Source of the DNA: Fidelibacterota bacterium
GTDB lineage: Bacteria; Fidelibacterota; Marinisomatia; Marinisomatales; TCS55
Reading direction: 5' to 3'
DNA: 7,940 nt
NCBI GenBank assembly: GCA_002704905.1
Contig: PAIR01000066.1
Coordinates: 1-7,940 of the forward strand
The notes under the pieces: model-generated
What the model was told of the DNA's origin: nothing
What the model saw: only the letters and a program-made list of their open reading frames with translations
Database searches by the model: none
Translations under genes and position numbers: made by a program
Shown: positions 5,539-7,940 of the stretch, piece by piece
Numbering within the stretch: position 1 is the stretch's first letter
Layout of the letters: each line of letters begins with the position of its first letter

Positions 5539-6620
5539 AGCAAACGCCTCTCCACGATAAGCATTTGGCCTCAGGGGCAAAAATGGTGGATTTCTCCACT
5601 TATGATATGCCCATCCAGTATAAGGGTATTATGAAAGAGCATCTAGCGGTTCGTGAATCTGCTGGAATTTTTGATGTAAGCCATATGGGCGAATTTATTG
5701 TATCCGGAAATGGGGCTGAAGCATTTTTGGATCATGTAACTATCAATGATGTTAAATCGATTCATCGGTGGCAAGCCCAATATTCTGCCATGTGTTATGA
5801 AGACGGAGGAATTATTGATGATTTGCTGATCTATCGTTATCCGGATCACTTCATGCTTGTGGTAAACTGTGCTAATATGGAAAAAGACCTAGAGTGGCTC
5901 ATGATGCACAAATCCGAGAATGTAGATATCATGGATATGAGTGACCAGACTGGTTTAATATCACTCCAGGGACCCAAATCCAGGGAAATTCTCCAATCTA
6001 TTTCAGATATTGATTTGGGTACGATTGATTTTTATTGGTTTAGCATAGGAAAAATTGATGGAAGTCCAGCTACAATTGCACGAACAGGATATACAGGTGA
6101 ATTGGGTTTTGAGATTTATGCGCACCATGAAAATATTGTAAAAATTTGGGATGCGATAGTTTCAACAGGAGGAGATGGGGTTGAGCTCGCGGGTCTAGGT
6201 TGCCGCGATACTCTTCGAATGGAAATGAAATATGCTCTCTATGGTAATGATATTGATGAGACAACTAATCCTATTGAAGCAGGATTGGGGTGGATTACCA
6301 AATTGGATAAAATGGAATTTATTGGTAAAGATGCTTTGGCATCTGCCAAACAAAAATTACCTAGACTATTGGTTTGCATTAAAATGATTGACCGGGGCAT
6401 TCCTAGGAAAGGATATATTATTATCATTAATGGAAAAGCGATCGGCGAGGTCACCAGTGGAACTCAGTCGCCTTCTTTGAAACAAGGTATAGGGATCGCT
6501 TATGTGTCAATACAGTATGCCAAGGTGGGTACAAAACTTGGGATGTCTATTCGCAATAAAATCCTCCATTGTATTGTGGTTGATTCACCTTTTTATAAAA
6601 AGGGTACTGTAAACCGTTAA
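5535..6620 (+). CDS. gcvT: Aminomethyltransferase (glycine cleavage system T protein)
   Basis: GcvT takes the aminomethyl group carried on lipoyl-GcvH and, with tetrahydrofolate, releases ammonia and makes 5,10-methylene-THF. The 361 residues match the family (about 364 in E. coli). Signature blocks are TPLHDKHLASGAKMVDFSTYDMP (4-26), GIFDVSHMGEF (44-54), the folate-site GGIIDDLLIYR (91-101) with the expected catalytic Asp at 95/96, LQGPKSR (144-150), RTGYTGELGFEIY (183-195), GLGCRDTLRMEMKYALYG (221-238) and TNPIEAGLGW (244-253). The C-terminal beta-barrel ends with GxxxSGTQSPSL and a conserved PFYKKG. All expected motifs are present, so a diverged YgfZ or dimethylglycine dehydrogenase paralogue is unlikely. 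The start is in the ATGA overlap with the aminotransferase stop and has no Shine-Dalgarno. gcvH and gcvP are not in the window, so gcvT is separated from them. Confidence 0.95.
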   Translation: MKQTPLHDKHLASGAKMVDFSTYDMPIQYKGIMKEHLAVRESAGIFDVSHMGEFIVSGNGAEAFLDHVTINDVKSIHRWQAQYSAMCYEDGGIIDDLLIYRYPDHFMLVVNCANMEKDLEWLMMHKSENVDIMDMSDQTGLISLQGPKSREILQSISDIDLGTIDFYWFSIGKIDGSPATIARTGYTGELGFEIYAHHENIVKIWDAIVSTGGDGVELAGLGCRDTLRMEMKYALYGNDIDETTNPIEAGLGWITKLDKMEFIGKDALASAKQKLPRLLVCIKMIDRGIPRKGYIIIINGKAIGEVTSGTQSPSLKQGIGIAYVSIQYAKVGTKLGMSIRNKILHCIVVDSPFYKKGTVNR

Positions 6621-6631
6621 AGTTTAACATT

Positions 6632-7621
6632 ATGAAAAAATCATTAGTGAAAAATATTCTTGTAACCGGCGGGGCTGGCTTTATTGGATCCCATTTAATA
6701 GATCGGTTATTAGCAGATGGTCAACAGGTTATCTGCCTAGATAATCTGAATGATTATTATGACCCTCAGATCAAGGTATTGAACCAATCAAGCCATTTGG
6801 ATTACCCCAATTATGAATTCATTAAAGGTGATATTCGAGATGCTGAAACAGTGAATTCTTTATTTGATGATTATGAAATTGAGATTGTTGTTCATTTGGC
6901 GGCCATGGCCGGTGTACGGCCTTCAATTGAGAATCCTAAATTATATACGGATGTAAATATCAATGGGACACAGATACTTCTGGAAGCAATGACGGGATCA
7001 TTTGTTAAAAAATTTATTTTTGCATCCTCTTCTTCTGTCTATGGTAACAATAATAAAACGCCCTTTTCTGAAGATGATAATGTTGATTTTCAGATCTCCC
7101 AATATGGTGCAACGAAAAAGATGGGCGAAGTGATGTGTTATACTTACCATCATTTAAGCGGTATTCCCATATCATGTATGCGATTTTTCACAGTTTATGG
7201 ACCACGCCAGCGCCCAGAGATGGCGATCCATAAATTCACGCGCTTGTTAAAAAAAGGTCAAGCTATTCCATTTTTTGGAGATGGATCTACCTCCCGTGAT
7301 TATACTTACATTGATGATATTATAGATGGAATAATGGGAGCCCTCTCTTCTGAAGATCAATTTGCCATTTATAATTTAGGGAATTCTGAACCGGTGAAAC
7401 TGGATGAATTGGTTCATGTCATTGGAAAGCGATTGAGCATTGAACCCAAGTTGGATCACCAAAAGCTTCCTACCGGGGATGTACAGCAAACATTTGCAGA
7501 TGTTTCCCGTGCAAAATCACGCTTAGATTATATGCCGAAGATCAGTATCGAAGACGGGATTTATCGATTTGTGAATTGGTATGAAACTATGATGGAGTCC
7601 AACGGAAAATTATTTTCATGA
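6632..7621 (+). CDS. NAD-dependent sugar epimerase/dehydratase, UDP-glucuronate 4-epimerase-like
   Basis: This 329-residue extended short-chain dehydrogenase binds NAD through TGGAGFIG (12-19, GxxGxxG) with D37 ending the second strand. The catalytic centre is visible as ASSSSVYG (131-138) and Y158xxxK162 in QYGATKK. MAGVRPSIENPKLYTDVNINGT (92-113) and RFFTVYGPRQRPEMAIHKF (184-202), followed by RDYTYIDDI (222-230), resemble the UDP-glucuronate 4-epimerase/CapI group, which converts UDP-glucuronate to UDP-galacturonate for capsule, LPS or other surface polysaccharide. The family is broad, so UDP-glucose 4-epimerase or a GDP-mannose or dTDP-glucose-type activity remains possible. It starts 11 bases after gcvT without a strong Shine-Dalgarno; GTG at codon 6 is a weaker alternative start. 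The stop overlaps the ftsK start by ATGA. No other polysaccharide gene is nearby except the GT2 fragment at the far left. Confidence 0.88.
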   Translation: MKKSLVKNILVTGGAGFIGSHLIDRLLADGQQVICLDNLNDYYDPQIKVLNQSSHLDYPNYEFIKGDIRDAETVNSLFDDYEIEIVVHLAAMAGVRPSIENPKLYTDVNINGTQILLEAMTGSFVKKFIFASSSSVYGNNNKTPFSEDDNVDFQISQYGATKKMGEVMCYTYHHLSGIPISCMRFFTVYGPRQRPEMAIHKFTRLLKKGQAIPFFGDGSTSRDYTYIDDIIDGIMGALSSEDQFAIYNLGNSEPVKLDELVHVIGKRLSIEPKLDHQKLPTGDVQQTFADVSRAKSRLDYMPKISIEDGIYRFVNWYETMMESNGKLFS

Positions 7622-7940
7622 AAGAGAGACGACTTGAAATTCTAGGTATTCTGGCTGTGGCCGTATCTTTACTCATTATTGTGAGTTTAATTGGATATAA
7701 TCCCAGTGAGGATCCGGGGATTTCGCCAAACGTACGCGTAGAAAATCCAATGGGAATCCTTGGCGTTTGGATCGCCTATTTCTTTATCAAATTAACATTC
7801 GGATATAGTTCTTTTATTTTACCCTTGATTGCCATCACGTGGGGTATTTGGTTTTTCACCCATAAAGAATTTGAAGCCATTAGTCGGTTATCCGGCTATT
7901 TAGTGGGAGTCGTTGTTTTATCGTCAATCACTGTTGGTGG
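7618..7940 (+). CDS. ftsK: DNA translocase FtsK, N-terminal membrane domain (3' truncated)
   Basis: The frame is open from ATG at 7618 to the window edge, giving the first 107 residues. The start MKERRLEILGILAVAVSLLIIVSLIGYNPSEDPG is the usual opening of FtsK/SpoIIIE proteins: a short basic cytoplasmic end, a first membrane helix (about 7-26), then a YxPxD-type loop. Further helices lie at about 46-62, 65-81 and 94-107, fitting the four-helix FtsK_4TM domain. FtsK anchors at the division septum and pumps chromosome ends to the daughter cells, activating XerCD at dif. The linker, the motor ATPase with Walker motifs and the gamma DNA-reading domain are beyond the window, so the call rests on the membrane domain alone. 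Its start is in the ATGA overlap with the epimerase stop, so it is probably in the same transcript as yebC-ruvCA. Confidence 0.88.
   Translation, partial: MKERRLEILGILAVAVSLLIIVSLIGYNPSEDPGISPNVRVENPMGILGVWIAYFFIKLTFGYSSFILPLIAITWGIWFFTHKEFEAISRLSGYLVGVVVLSSITVG

Noticed and set aside
5215..5580. Open frame of 121 codons on the minus strand across the aminotransferase/gcvT junction
   Set aside because: It is antisense to two well-supported genes and its translation resembles no family I recognise, so I treat it as a shadow.
1..7940. tRNA or rRNA genes, CRISPR repeats, transposase or integrase, dif or attachment sites, toxin-antitoxin or defence genes
   Set aside because: Nothing with the expected sequence or structure was seen on either strand, and the DNA is nearly all accounted for by ten core genes.

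Overview
The window is a dense, AT-rich stretch of bacterial chromosome carrying ordinary core genes. There are ten protein-coding genes (two cut by the window edges) and almost no intergenic space. I see no RNA gene, insertion sequence, prophage, CRISPR array or origin. The longest gene-free gap is 85 bases (2398-2482), so no stretch over 300 bases lacks a gene. The organism is a Gram-negative-type bacterium: it has an AccA separate from AccD, a YbgC-type thioesterase and RuvABC-type recombination proteins. Good Shine-Dalgarno motifs before some genes (GAAGG, AAGGGA, AGGAG) argue mildly against Bacteroidota proper. The protein style and AT-richness would fit an uncultivated marine lineage related to the FCB group, for example Marinimicrobia/SAR406, but that placement is a guess and there is no marker gene here to settle it.

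Layout. Left block, + strand (1-1532): the tail of a GT2 polyprenol-phosphate mannosyltransferase-like enzyme, then accA (carboxyltransferase alpha subunit of acetyl-CoA carboxylase), then a YbgC/4HBT acyl-CoA thioesterase whose start overlaps the accA stop. This looks like an envelope-lipid operon. Middle, - strand (1519-2397): a ten-helix EamA/DMT-family transporter, tail-to-tail with the thioesterase and overlapping it by 14 bp. It appears to use a TTG start and has its own sigma70-like promoter in the divergent gap.

Right block, + strand (2483 to the window end): yebC, ruvC, ruvA, a PLP-dependent class I/II aminotransferase, gcvT, a UDP-glucuronate 4-epimerase-like SDR, and the N-terminal part of ftsK. 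Three junctions are ATGA overlaps (ruvC/ruvA, aminotransferase/gcvT, epimerase/ftsK) and the other gaps are 10-23 bases. The whole block therefore reads as one transcription unit mixing Holliday-junction processing, amino-acid/one-carbon metabolism, nucleotide-sugar metabolism and chromosome segregation. The familiar yebC-ruvC-ruvA order is present, but ruvB does not follow ruvA.

I found no convincing new biological system. The points worth a second look are small: two 8-G tracts inside coding sequence, the ruvB-less ruv cluster joined to metabolic genes and ftsK, a changed NPTG-type motif in the aminotransferase, non-ATG starts for ruvC and the transporter, and the compact divergent control region.
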